Both the position numbers and the translations under genes were made by a program. Positions 1-10,769 of a stretch of 64,000 nucleotides of DNA are shown piece after piece (positions within the stretch are counted from its first letter, which is position 1; every line of letters begins with the position of its first letter). The notes below the pieces were generated by a model. That model saw only the letters and a list, made by a program, of their open reading frames with translations. It was not told the origin of the DNA and made no database searches. This DNA is from Halichondria panicea. Lineage: Eukaryota > Porifera > Demospongiae > Suberitida > Halichondriidae. The DNA is taken from the NCBI RefSeq assembly GCF_963675165.1, contig NC_087379.1, positions 7,284,339 through 7,348,338 on the forward strand, written 5' to 3'.

Positions 1-2335
1 CCCAGATTGAGCCAAGGATAAGGTTGTGTATGACGGTGTTAGGTTTGTTCCAGCTGTAATGGTAGCCATCGTCTTTAGTCTTAAAGTGAACCATCCCAGT
101 TGGTAGCACTTTAACCCACTGAAGGCAAGAAAGAGAAAAGAGAGAAAAATAAAACATTAATTTTGGTAGGCTATAACTACAACATTTCACTGGTGAAAAA
201 CCTTTGTGAATGAGCCAATTTGAAATCAGCAGATTCGAAAAATTAACCCTTTGCTATCTAACTATTGGTTCTGATACTGATACACTATAAACTGGGTTAG
301 TATTATTTTAGACAGTTACATTGTTTCTCTGTGCACGTAATAATATTCCCAGAAGTATTCTAACAGGAAGACAGTCAACCACAAGAGAGGGAAGTCATGA
401 ATGTCATGAATCACTCTCACATATTTTCCCACACCAAGCTGGTCCCTATACACACACAACATGTAGTTAGGTGTCACTTGTTACGATGCATATAGTACCA
501 GCCAGAAGAGGTCCGACACGAGTACCTCGATTAGGCTAAAATTGAGTTAATTAGTCACATGCAACAATGACATTACTGTTGAATTTTGCACGTGATCAAG
601 CCTAATCGAGGTACTCGCGTCGTACCTCTTCTGGCTACCAGCAGACCTCCATACAGGAAATATTTTTGTAATATTAAAATGCTCTAATACTCCGACTGAG
701 CCCCACCTGTCCCCTGAACTTGATGTTGAGTGTATACTCCTGCCAGAGGACCCACTTCTCAGACTCAACGTACATGGCAGTGACGGGGGGATGATGGGAG
801 ACCTGCTCTGTCACTACACAGTAGCCACCCTCCTTGTTCACCATTTCATAAGTCTCGCCCAGAAGAGGGTTGAATGGTTTGCTGTGCCTGTGTGTGTGTG
901 GGGGTGTGTGTGTGAGGGTGTGTGTGTGTGTGTGTGTGCGTGTGTGCGTGTGTGGAGAATCTGTTGAGTCAGCAACTAGCACATAAGTGCACGAGAAAGG
1001 CTATTACATACACTTGGAGCATAGCCAATATTTTATATACTGAAAATGCGGATCTTAAAGAATCAAGCAAAACAGTCTCACCACATCAACTATTAAATTG
1101 TAAACAACTTCAAATTATCTTCTGGTGTGTATGGGCTCTCTTTTTACTCCTAGTAACTTGGCAACATTAATGCTGTTGATGTACTTATACTTGTACCTTC
1201 CAAACACAAGCACACGGAATAATGCCAGCGTATGTGGTTACAAGTGGGTGTGGCTACCTTGTGAGGGTGGTGACAAAGCAGGAGCTAGCCAGAGCTGCCA
1301 CGTACGCCAACCTCTTGTGAACAGTTTGTGCAGCTGGAGGGGGGAGGGAAATATGCCATAAAATGGTTGACTTGGCACAAATAAATAAGACTATTATTAT
1401 ATCTACAATGAGGTATTTAATGAGCTGAATCAATATTTTACTAAGTATAGTAGTTTAGTACCTGCTGCCTTGTGACAAAGGTCGACGTACTCAATGTCTT
1501 CCACCATTCTCTGTGATGTGTGTGTGTGGGGTGTGTGTGTGTGTGTGGGTGTGGGTGTGTGTGTGTGTGTGTGGGTGTGCGAACTACAACTAAATACGAA
1601 AAGAGCTGCAAATTTAACTAAAACACGACTGACTCAGCAAAGTTCTAACTCTCTGAAGTAAGTTTTTGTGTGCATGCGTGTGTGCAGATGTGAGCGTATG
1701 TGGTGGGGTTGTTTTTTTACCAATATACAGCACAATATCTAAACAGGACATGTTTACTAACGAGAGTAACAACACAAAAAGCATCTGTTCTACTACTATA
1801 ATTATACTCAAAGCAACAGAATTGAAAATGATAGCTAACAGTACCTGTGTAAAGGAGAGAGGTTCATTGAGGTGCACTGGCATGGCTATCTTAGTGACAT
1901 CCTTCCCAACCATGTTCTTCAGTAGACTGTAGAGAGGGAGAGAGAAAGACGTAATCACATTTCTTTGTGCTCAATCCACTTAATTATCACTGGTCAGCTT
2001 TGTATTAGACCTACTCAGTAAAAACACATCACTGTAGGGAAGCTACCAGTAAGTAGTCGTATGTATAAAGAGAGAGAGAGAACACTGTGAATAACTGTAC
2101 TCCGCACACATTCAGATATTATAGGCTCTGCATAACAGGAAATCATAAATTATCAATACTCACAATATTGTCTGCTAATTATAATGAATAAACGTGTTAA
2201 TAAGTGACAATTGGTCTCACTCCAGCACATGCACAGATGCATGGTCTACACAATCCTCACCTCCATAAGTTCAGAGTGCTTCTGTCCCTCGGATAGGGCA
2301 GATTATCGCGTGGCTTCTGAGGCTTGGACGGTGCT

Positions 2336-2366
<31 letters not shown>

Positions 2367-3126
2367 AGGGGAGGTAGGGTGGTCAATTAAATGGTAATAT
2401 CTCAGTTATCAAAGACAGGCTTTTATGTTTTGAGTGATATAACATATCACTGTGATCCACACAAGAACTAATACCAGTATAGTGGGTAATTTTCGTTGGT
2501 ACAAATGTTCGTATTAACAACCCGTTTATATACAAATGTATTCGTACAGCTCAGAATAGTCACGTTGAATCTATTGCGGGGTTTTAATTTTCATATGATG
2601 CTCTACAATACGAAATACAACTGAATGCACTCCTGCTAACTGCATGTGTACAACACTACTATTGACAACACTACCACCACAATATAAGATTGTATATATT
2701 TTATGCACACTTTCCCATACCTAACATCTGGAAGAAGTCACAGAATGAGTCAGGGCTGGAGATGGGTTCAGGCTCCTCCGGGATGGACTGCTGCGACGGC
2801 CTGTACGTAGACACACCGCTGGGAACAAGGGAGAAGAAGTTCTCTAAAGTTTCCAGTGTTCCCGTATCCTTAGCGCGTACAATAGAGTCTGTGATGCACT
2901 GCTCTAGTGGACTGTCACAAGCATCTTCATACTGTGTGTACATATAGTTACAGCGTGTACATAAATAGTTATAAATATTTATCAAGGCTCCCAGCTGACT
3001 GCACTGTAATTTTATGTACCAGATACTACTAGCTTATAGACAGACAGGCGCACGTACCTCCTCATCAGTAGAGTCAGACTCCTCCAAAGTGCAGTTACTG
3101 GGCTCCGTCACTGGTGTACTGTCCAT
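1..3126 (-). CDS. Oxysterol-binding protein-related protein (ORP), 3' end outside window
   Basis: This is a sterol/phosphoinositide exchange protein of the OSBP/ORP family, acting at membrane contact sites. Exons read from the start codon are 3126-3058, 2931-2721, 2333-2261, 1926-1845, 1510-1462, 1333-1258, 887-707 and 118-1; the phase is kept throughout. The visible 286 or so residues hold an acidic N-terminus, then LWSLLKNMVGKDVTKIAMP, LNEPLSFTQRMVEDIEYVDL, the lipid-pocket motif KPFNPLLGETYE, the family signature EQVSHHPPVTA and a later VIHNLILGSIW, which matches the HNxxxGxxW element. There is no PH domain upstream, so it resembles short ORPs; the subfamily is not settled. The first codon is 245 bp from the divergent SRCR gene. 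Family known, exon ends inferred. Confidence 0.93.
499..643. repeat. MITE-like inverted repeat inside an ORP intron
   Basis: Arms of about 40 bp at 499-537 and 603-643 are near-perfect reverse complements: AGCCAGAAGAGG and AGTACCTCGATTAGGCT on the left, mirrored on the right, around a 65-bp AT-rich centre. No clean target duplication could be picked out. It lies in the intron between the two last visible ORP exons. Confidence 0.6.
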
Positions 3127-3371
3127 ATTTTGTAGTTAGCAGCTCCGGGATAAAACAACATCCAGTACAGTACAGTGCAGTACATTATTATATCCGGAAA
3201 TATTGAAATTGATTATAAATGTTGGTTAATTAGAGCTAGAGAGTGTTTTGCAGCCTACGAGCCCCTCCCCCCTTTCTATACTACACACTCAATGGTGACA
3301 AAGATGACTTAGTGTTGAAGACAGCTCGCTGTCCGACTTATGAACCGACTGAAATACTGCAGCGAGTTGAT
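3127..3371. promoter_or_regulatory. Shared intergenic region between divergent ORP and SRCR genes
   Basis: Only 245 bp separate the two start codons, so both promoters must lie here or within the transcribed leaders. It contains a run of CAGTACAGT-like repeats near 3160-3185. No specific factor site is claimed. Confidence 0.45.
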
Positions 3372-5367
3372 ATGAACAAGTTGAGATCAACAGTCTACTT
3401 CTTGGCTGTGATAATTTTGGCTCAGGGCAACACAAGTGAGGCATAATTAATTATTCGATAGTTGATTAAAAATACAATTATTCAATAATTGTCTGCAGAT
3501 GACAGCCCTCCATTGAGACTGGTGGGAGGTGAAGGTCCCTACGTGGGAAGAGTGGAGATATTCCTAAACAACACCTGGGGAACAATTTGCGACGATTTCT
3601 TTACCGCCTACGAAGGAGCAGTTGTTTGTAGACAGCTGAACTTCACTGGTGTTCTGGATGTCGTAATGCGCTTTGGTGGAGGGAGTGGCCCTATCTTACT
3701 GGATGATGTGCACTGCAGCTGTGGTAATGAGTCATCACTGCTTGACTGCAATCACAAGCGAGTCCATAACTGTGACCACTTTGAAGACGTGGGAATTGTA
3801 TGCAGTAAGTGTACATTATCAGACTAGCTCCTACAGTGTACATTATCAGACTAGCTCCTACAGTGTACATTATCAGACTAGCTCCTACAGTGTACATTAT
3901 CAGACTAGCTCCTACAGTGTACATTATCAGACTAGCTCCTACAGTGTACATTATCAGACTAGCTCCTACAGTGTACATTATCAGACTAGCTCCTACAGTG
4001 TACATTATCAGACTAGCTCCTACAGTGTACATTATCAGACTAGCTCCTACAGTGTACATTATCAGACTAGCTCCTACAGTGTACATTATATCAGACTAGC
4101 TCCTACAGTGTACATTATATCAGACTAGCTCCTACAGTGTACATTATCAGACTAGCTCCTACAGTGTACATTATCAGACTAGCTCCTACAGTGTACATTA
4201 TCAGACTAGCTCCTACAGTGTACATTATCAGACTAGCTCCTACAGTGTACATTATCAGACTAGCTCCTACAGTGTACTTTGATGACGAAGACCAAGATAA
4301 TTGAACTAGCTGGAATACATTATATGTACTTTTAGTTCGCTATAAATTGATAACAGTTCTTTTTTTGTAGATACTTCACCAATTTAAACCCATTTTTATC
4401 CAGATACTCACAATCCTGGGAGGGAAGGAGCAGTCCAGTTGGTGGGAGGGGAAACTCCCTCTCAGTCTGAGGGCAGAGTGGAACTGTTCCACAATGGAGA
4501 GTGGGGTACACTCTGTGATGTGGACTGGGACATGAATGACGCACATGTGATGTGCAGAGAGTTGGGATTCCAAGGTATTGTATGCAGTATACGTACAATG
4601 TCATGTCCATACAGCTATGGTTTCTGTACAGGTGCCTTGTCAGTATCGCCCCGAGGGACTTACTCCCCTGGAGTGGGGCGTATCTGGCCATACAGGTACA
4701 ATTGCACTGGAGAGGAGGACAGGCTCAGTGACTGTGCTGTAACTGTACTTGATGAGTGCTCGCTAACCGATTGTTCACATTCGTATGATGTTGGAGTGAT
4801 ATGCGTTCCTGGTGAGTATACAAAAGTAATATACAAGTGTACAAGATATTACCTTCAGTTATCGTAGGATTGACAACTACTGGAGACTCATCCACCATTC
4901 AAGCAACCCCCTCCAATGAACAAACCTCTACGTCCCCTAACATCCAAGTGTCAACCCCCTCCAGTGAAGAAACCTCTACACCCCCTAGCATCCAAGTGTC
5001 AACCCCCTCCAATGAACAAACCTCCACGCCTTCAAGCATACAAGTGTCAACCCCCTCCAATGAGATTTCCACACCCCCTAACATCCAAATAGAACTAGTA
5101 GCTACAGCAGTAAATTCAACCTCAACCTCAACACCTGAATCCACCAGCACTGTACATGATCATTCACCCGCCATCATTGTAGCTGTTACTGTGAGCATTG
5201 CTGTCCTACTACTCACAGCTTCAACTGCTACCTTCACTACACTGCTCATAATAGCACACAGAAGGCAAGGCTATATAATTATACATGCCATTTACGATTA
5301 TCATATATCATGTGCATACATGCAGGCAGAGAATTCTGAACCTAGTGAAGAGAACCGTCATGTTTGA
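3372..5367 (+). CDS. Single-pass membrane protein with two SRCR domains and a Ser/Thr/Pro stalk
   Basis: This is a predicted cell-surface receptor or adhesion molecule. Exons are 3372-3435, 3499-3804, 4404-4574, 4632-4811 and 4868-5367 (about 406 aa, frame kept). The ATG at 3372 was chosen because it begins a clear signal peptide (MNKLRSTVYFLAVIILAQG); an upstream in-frame extension to 3243 has no such signal. SRCR 1 runs from RLVGGEGPYVGRVEIF to FEDVGIVC and SRCR 2 from VQLVGGETPSQSEGRVELF to SYDVGVIC; both show the GRVE, WGT(I/L)CD and DVGV/IxC landmarks. A stalk with repeated STPPSIQVSTPSNEQT-like blocks follows, then a hydrophobic helix (IIVAVTVSIAVLLLTA). A GC-AG intron could replace the last residues (AGAAG/GCAAGG near 5261, acceptor near 5323). 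SRCR proteins are abundant in sponges; the ligand is unknown. Confidence 0.88.
3809..4277. repeat. 27-bp minisatellite, 17 copies, in the first SRCR intron after domain 1
   Basis: The unit GTGTACATTATCAGACTAGC plus TCCTACA is repeated in tandem, starting inside the 5' splice site. Fifteen copies are 27 bp and two (near 4085 and 4115) are 29 bp with an extra AT, which accounts for all 463 bp. The unit is a multiple of three, so it stays open in several frames on both strands; these ORFs are artefacts of the repeat. Copies are nearly identical, so the expansion is recent. Confidence 0.95.
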
Positions 5368-5506
5368 AAATTCAAGTACAACGAAAATTCTTTTTTAACG
5401 TCAAATGTAATGCAAACACCGCAAAGTGACAATATTAATGCAATCATAACTATGTGGGTATATAATAGATATCAAATCTGTTCAATATGCAATAAATATA
5501 AATGAG

Positions 5507-8500
5507 TTACTTTTTCCGCCCCCTTCTCCTTGATCTATTATTTGTGGGCCGAGGGGTGGAGTCTGCAGGGGTGCCCGGAATGAAGGAATTAGCAGGTGGG
5601 GTAGAGACTGAGAAATTGAACTGATTAGGAGGAGCCGCAAAATTGAATCCTTGGGCCGATGGATTGCTTTGTAGTTGTGGAGTGGTAAAGTTGCTCTGAG
5701 GGAAACCACCAGGTTGTTGTGGGGAGGGGAAAACATTTGATTGTCCATTGCTCGCGGCATTAAATGAGAATCCGCTACTGCTTTGTCCAGCGTTTATTCC
5801 ACTACCAGCGCTGAAAGAGAACGCACTACTTCCATTCGCATTCTGAGACTGTCCCATTCCAAAGTTGACATTAGTCTGAGGACTTTGACCAAAGTTGACC
5901 GAACCTCCTGTTGCTTTTTGAGTGTTGTTTCCGGCAGAGAACATGAAACCGGTCGAGCTACTCGTCTGTGGTTGCGGTTGTGCGGTAAAGGAGGCTGCAT
6001 TCTTACCACCGAACATAGAGTTAGAATTCACTTGGTTGCTTGAGATAATTCCACCACCGGCCATTGCAGAGTTGCTTTGGGTATTAGGCTGAGATTGACC
6101 AAAGTTTAAACTCAGCGATTGTTGAGGATTGCTACCTCCAGAGAAGAAGCCTGGCTGCTGTTGTTGAGAGCCTCCATTAGCAGCAAACTTGAATGTATTG
6201 TTAGCGTTTTGAGAGCTTCCGCTAAAGAGCAGGCCAGATGGTTTCGGAGCTTCTTTAGGAGGTTGAGTGCCAAACATAGAGTTCTGTGCCGGTTGAGAGG
6301 CAGTAAACGATAAGTTAGAAGATGATGATACTGCATTTCCGAACGTGAATCCAACAGTTGGATTTTGAGCAGCTGTGGTAGACGTGTTGTTACCGAACAT
6401 GATTCCACCAGTTGATTGTTGTGTTGCACTGACTCCGAACATAAGACCAGTGTTTGGCTGCTGGTTAGTTACCGTCTGAGAAGCAGTCTTGTTCCCAAAT
6501 AACAGTCCACTGCTGGGTTGTTGAGTAGCCGAGCTAGTCGCCGTGCCTCCGAACATTAGACCAGTCGGTTGCTGTGTTGTAGCTCCACTTACACCAAAAG
6601 ATAGACCAGATGAGCTGAGGGAACTGATTCCTTGAGTGTTGCCCAGAGATAGCCCACCACCACCTGGCTGTAGTCCACCAAATGACAAGGTCGGATTAGA
6701 TTGCGTTAGACTCAGTGGATTGTTCATAGCTCCATTACCGGGTTGTTGTACGTTAGGGTTCGTGGTAACAGCTGGCGGCTTGTGAGACACTTGTAGGGGG
6801 GAGGGTGCTCGGACTTTGGACTGGAGGATACCTTGAGAGGGTGTAGCTGATGGGCCAATTCCAATACCAGTAAATGTTCCAATTCTAGCGACAGTATTCA
6901 GTGTTCCCATTCCAGTAGATGGTGCAGTGTTCAGTGTTCCCATTCCAGTAGATGGGGCAGTATTCAGGGTTCCCATTCCAGTAAATGAGGCAGTGTTTAG
7001 TGTTCCCATTCCAGTAGATGGTGCAGTGTTCAGTGTTCCCATTCCAGTAGATGGGGCAGTGTTCAGTATTCCCATTCCAGTAGATGGTGCAGTGTTCAGT
7101 GTTCCCATTCCAGTAGATGGGGCAGTGTTCAGTATTCCCATTCCAGTAGATGAGGCAGTGTTTAATGTTCCCATTCCAATTCCTGTCGTGGCAGTGTTCA
7201 ATGTTCCAATCTTCAGACCAGTAGACAGCTGTAGTTGGGTGGCTTGGGTAGAGATAGGCCCGAGCTTTAGTCCACTAGCAATAGTTTGTAGTGCATTTGA
7301 AGACGTAGCAGGTGTTCCAAACGTTAGCCCTCCAATACTTGGTTTTAAAGCAGCTGTGTCATGTCCGAGTTCAAGAGAGGCTGTCTGAGTTTGTGTGGGC
7401 GGTTGGGTTGTGGTTACGGACGACAGAGGAGCTGCGGCTGTGAGCAACGAGAGGCCAGTGGGTAGGCCTAGAGTAGCAGCTGCTGTGGAGGGGGGTGGGC
7501 CGGCAGTAGAGGGAACACTGGAAGCGAGCTTGAGACCAGTTAGAGAGGTAGTGCCACCACCTGTACAAGAAGTGAACACACAACATCAATATTTTACATA
7601 TCACAAGACCGTAAGTCAAAGAAGAGTGCGATGTCTATACATACTTGTATATGATATATTATTGTGAAGACAGTACTACAGATACATGTACATGCAAAAC
7701 CAATCGACACACACACACACACACACACACTAGCCATGCTTAGTATCAGCCCACCTGAGGTAGAGATGGTGGTCGTGGTGGAGGGCATCCCTGAGGTAAT
7801 GGGGTTAGCAAAAGACACCATCTTCCCCACAAGAGCAGATGAAAGCTTGAGCCCAGTCTGCACAGAATTGCTTGTTGTAGTGACATCACTCTTAGTCGCA
7901 GAGACAGGATTCTTTCCACCATCAGTTTGGTCAGTTGTCTTGACTCCATCAAGTGATGTGGTTAGAGATATTGTATTCGGTTTCGGATCAGTACTTGCAG
8001 TATTGGTAGTTGGTGTTTCATTGTTAGCGGTGAGGAATTGTTTGACTCTCTCTGCAGCTGCTTCTCTGTCCTTGAGCAGGTCCTCCCTCGTGGCAGTGGA
8101 CCCGGAGGAGAGGGGGGCCGGCTGTACGTGTGTGTGTACGTGTGTGTGTGTGTGTGTGTACGTGTGTGTGTGTGTACGTGTGTGGGGGGCATAAGTAACG
8201 GAAGTAATGGAATACTCAATATTCATTACTCAGTGCACATGTATACAAAATGACTCTGCAAAAGTACCGAAAGCCTAACAGTCGTGAATATCAGAGTAAT
8301 TAAGCTTTCATGGACAGTTCTAGTGTTGGCCTGGACTGTAGTCTCTCTTACCATGTGAGGTTTAATCCCAGTGGCACAGAACACAGGCACCTCTCTCCTC
8401 AGAGACTTGTCTCCCTTGGTGGGGGGGAACACTGTCCTCAAGAGTGACAGAGAGTCTTCTCTCTGCATGGGACAGAGATGATATACATATTATAATGAAC

Positions 8501-10334
8501 TTGCAAGAACTCAAGTTATGAAAACAGGCCAACTTCAGAAAAAAAACTACGAGCACCAGGCTATAATTATATAGATCCCGAAAGCAATATCACTGATCTA
8601 AACACAACATTACTGTAACACACGAAGCATATCAAGCAGCTATCTTTCAGTTTTGAAATTGGACCTTCCTAACTCAAATTACGGACCTTCAAAGTTAGCT
8701 CTGAAAACAGGCCGATTTTAGAAATGTTAGAGCTCTTACCTTCCTACTCATTTCCTCCTCATCTATGTGCAGAATTGGTGAAGTCTTTTCCCTCTTATCC
8801 ACACTAGCTACTGTACTGTCACTGTCACTGGTGGAGGCTACGATATCATTCGTCATGGAAACGTTGTCCTGGGCATGCTCAGAACTGTCAGACTCGTACT
8901 CGATGTCAGGCATACAAATCTTGTTAGCCTTCTTAGGAATGGGTTTAATGATTTTAGACCTTTTGCTGACTTCAGGTGTTTGTACCAGAGTGGGGGGTTC
9001 AAGAGGTCGTTTCCGAGTGGAGGGTGGGCTCCTGGACTGCACACTGTTTCTGTGAGAGAGAGTAAGAGCATCAAATTACCGTATAACTGGTGGGTATTTT
9101 AATTTGGCGATTTTATCGAAGATCGGAAAATTTAAAACTAGAATGTTCCTGTGAACACAACATCATTGCAGCAGTAGCCACACCTGAGACACCAAATTAA
9201 AAACCGCCAATTCGGTTCAAATGTTCCAGTTACACAGTAGGACATACCATTACTAATTACGCTCTATAAACAAGTTAATATAATAAAACGAAGGGGTCAT
9301 CCAAAGGCTACATAACTCAATAGAATCATCCAAGAGATACTCCGATACTTCGCTATGTACAGGAGTTGGACACTATACAATAAAACTCACTTTGATCTCT
9401 TAGCTGAGGGCTGATCGGTGACTGTCACCACGGATACACTGCTGTCCACACTCGCCGAGCTGTCCCACCTCTTACTGCAGAGGGGGGGAGGGGCATATAA
9501 ACACACATGCAGCCAGTGCACACATTACAAGCATGCGTACACCGTGTACATTAACATCCTAACATGTACATTATACATACATAAACCAACTATGTGTAAC
9601 TATGTATGTATGTACTAACTACACATACCCATTAAGACATTGAATACTGACACTCACCGTTTGCTGCGTAGAGCCGACAAAACGGTATCTTTGTCGCACG
9701 GATTTCTAGCTTGCTCCTCGTTACCCCCCACAGTGTTGGTGGACGACCCCCTGGAGAGCCTCGGAGAAGGGGGCGTGTCAGCTCCTCGAGATAACCTAAC
9801 CACAACAGGACTGATGGACGCAGCAGGTCCATTGAGCTTCACAGAAGTACGTTGCGTGGCTAGTTGAACCAGACTTGATTTGGACGAGCTTTGAGCTTTA
9901 TTGGCCCTCAGGGTCTGTCGTAAAAGTGACATCTGGCTTGGGGTATGGGACATGCGATTTTGGAATTGGACTCCTGGACTGGAACTGGTAGAGCTAGATC
10001 CACTATGGTATAGCAGAGAGTTTCTAATTTGAGATCTGAGAGGGGAGGTCTGCGGAGATGACGGTACTGATGATGAGTACATACGATCCAGAACATCTGG
10101 GTTTTGTTTGGACATGTGATAGTCGGCCAATCGATTGTTGGTGCTTCTAAATGGGGTAGTGTTAGTGGGTGTGGTCCTGGACATGGGAATGAGAGCACGT
10201 CTCTTGGGAAGAGTGGAGGGGGACTTGACAGAACTGAAGTTGAGTCTTGTCTGAACGTCAGAGAGCATGGACGGAGATTGAACTGCCACTGGTCGCTCTG
10301 TAGAGAACGCCCAACCAATCTTTCTGTTACTCAT
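5507..10334 (-). CDS. POM121-like FG-repeat nucleoporin
   Basis: This is a predicted nuclear pore component. Exons from the start are 10334-9658, 9474-9391, 9049-8740, 8462-8352, 8121-7755 and 7560-5507, giving 1200 codons plus stop in frame. The N-terminal third is Ser/Pro/basic and contains RNPCDKDTVLSALRSKRKRW followed by DSSASVDSS, closely like the vertebrate POM121 segment around CAKETVLxAL and KRRRHDSSGS. Next come basic nuclear-import-like stretches (STRKRPLEPP, KRSKIIKPIPKK). The C-terminal 680 residues are Gly/Ser/Thr/Gln rich with many FG dipeptides (GLMFG, GLLFG, LSFG, NFG, SMFG), and the protein ends in RSRRRGRKK, as POM121 ends in a basic tail. No N-terminal transmembrane helix is visible, unlike vertebrate POM121. 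NUP153 shares a basic tail and FG repeats but would show RanBP2-type zinc fingers, which are absent. Confidence 0.82.
6880..7210 (-). repeat. 33-bp coding tandem repeat in the POM121-like gene
   Basis: About ten copies of an 11-residue unit, MGTLNTAPSTG with Thr/Ile and Ala/Ser variants, sit just upstream of the FG-rich region. They contain no FG, so they add a separate disordered spacer. The multiple-of-three unit keeps the frame. Confidence 0.9.
9085..9220. repeat. Possible degenerate inverted repeat in a POM121-like intron
   Basis: TTTTAATTTGGCGATTTT near 9097 is partly mirrored by CAAATTAAAAACCGCCAATT near 9191. The arms are short and imperfect, so this may be a decayed MITE. Confidence 0.3.
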
Positions 10335-10769
10335 GACTTGTCTTTTTGGCTGTGTGTCTTGGACTCGACTAGGCTAGCTAGACTAAACTGATTTAATTTA
10401 AAACGTAGTTTGGATGATGATGTGCAAGCTTGCATCCCCCACGTGGAGGTGAAGATTGAACGCCCCCTCATACAAAAAGGGGTGTGTCCGTGATTACAAT
10501 GCGTTAGGCAAGTGTGCTAATTATTGCGTTATTATTTTAGGCTTATTCTATTTTAGCGACAAACATGTGCAAAAGTGAAATATTAAACTACGTAATAAAG
10601 ACGTGAAGGTCATCCAACCACAAAATCTCCCCTTCAAAAAGAACTCTGAAGATTGTTTCTAAAACTTGTGAGGTCACTTTCTACACACCTGAGGACAGCC
10701 TCCAGTGATACCTCTATCAGAAGGCTGAAACTCAAGACTCGAAAGTGATTTCTAAGAGCGGATTTCACC
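10335..10769. promoter_or_regulatory. Shared region between divergent POM121-like and cyclin L genes
   Basis: A 435-bp spacer lies between the two start codons and has no ORF of note. It contains GGTGTGTCCGTGATTAC and ACGTAATAAAGACGTGA stretches that resemble CRE-type sites; this is only a resemblance. Confidence 0.4.

Noticed and set aside
3691-4128. Long repetitive ORFs on both strands across the minisatellite
   Set aside because: They come only from a 27-bp repeat that lacks stops in several frames; the region is an intron bounded by good splice sites.
7664-8226. ORFs rich in His/Thr or Val/Cys around CA/GT tracts (also at 38875-39084 and 674-982)
   Set aside because: They are translations of dinucleotide microsatellites; only the flanking exon parts were kept.
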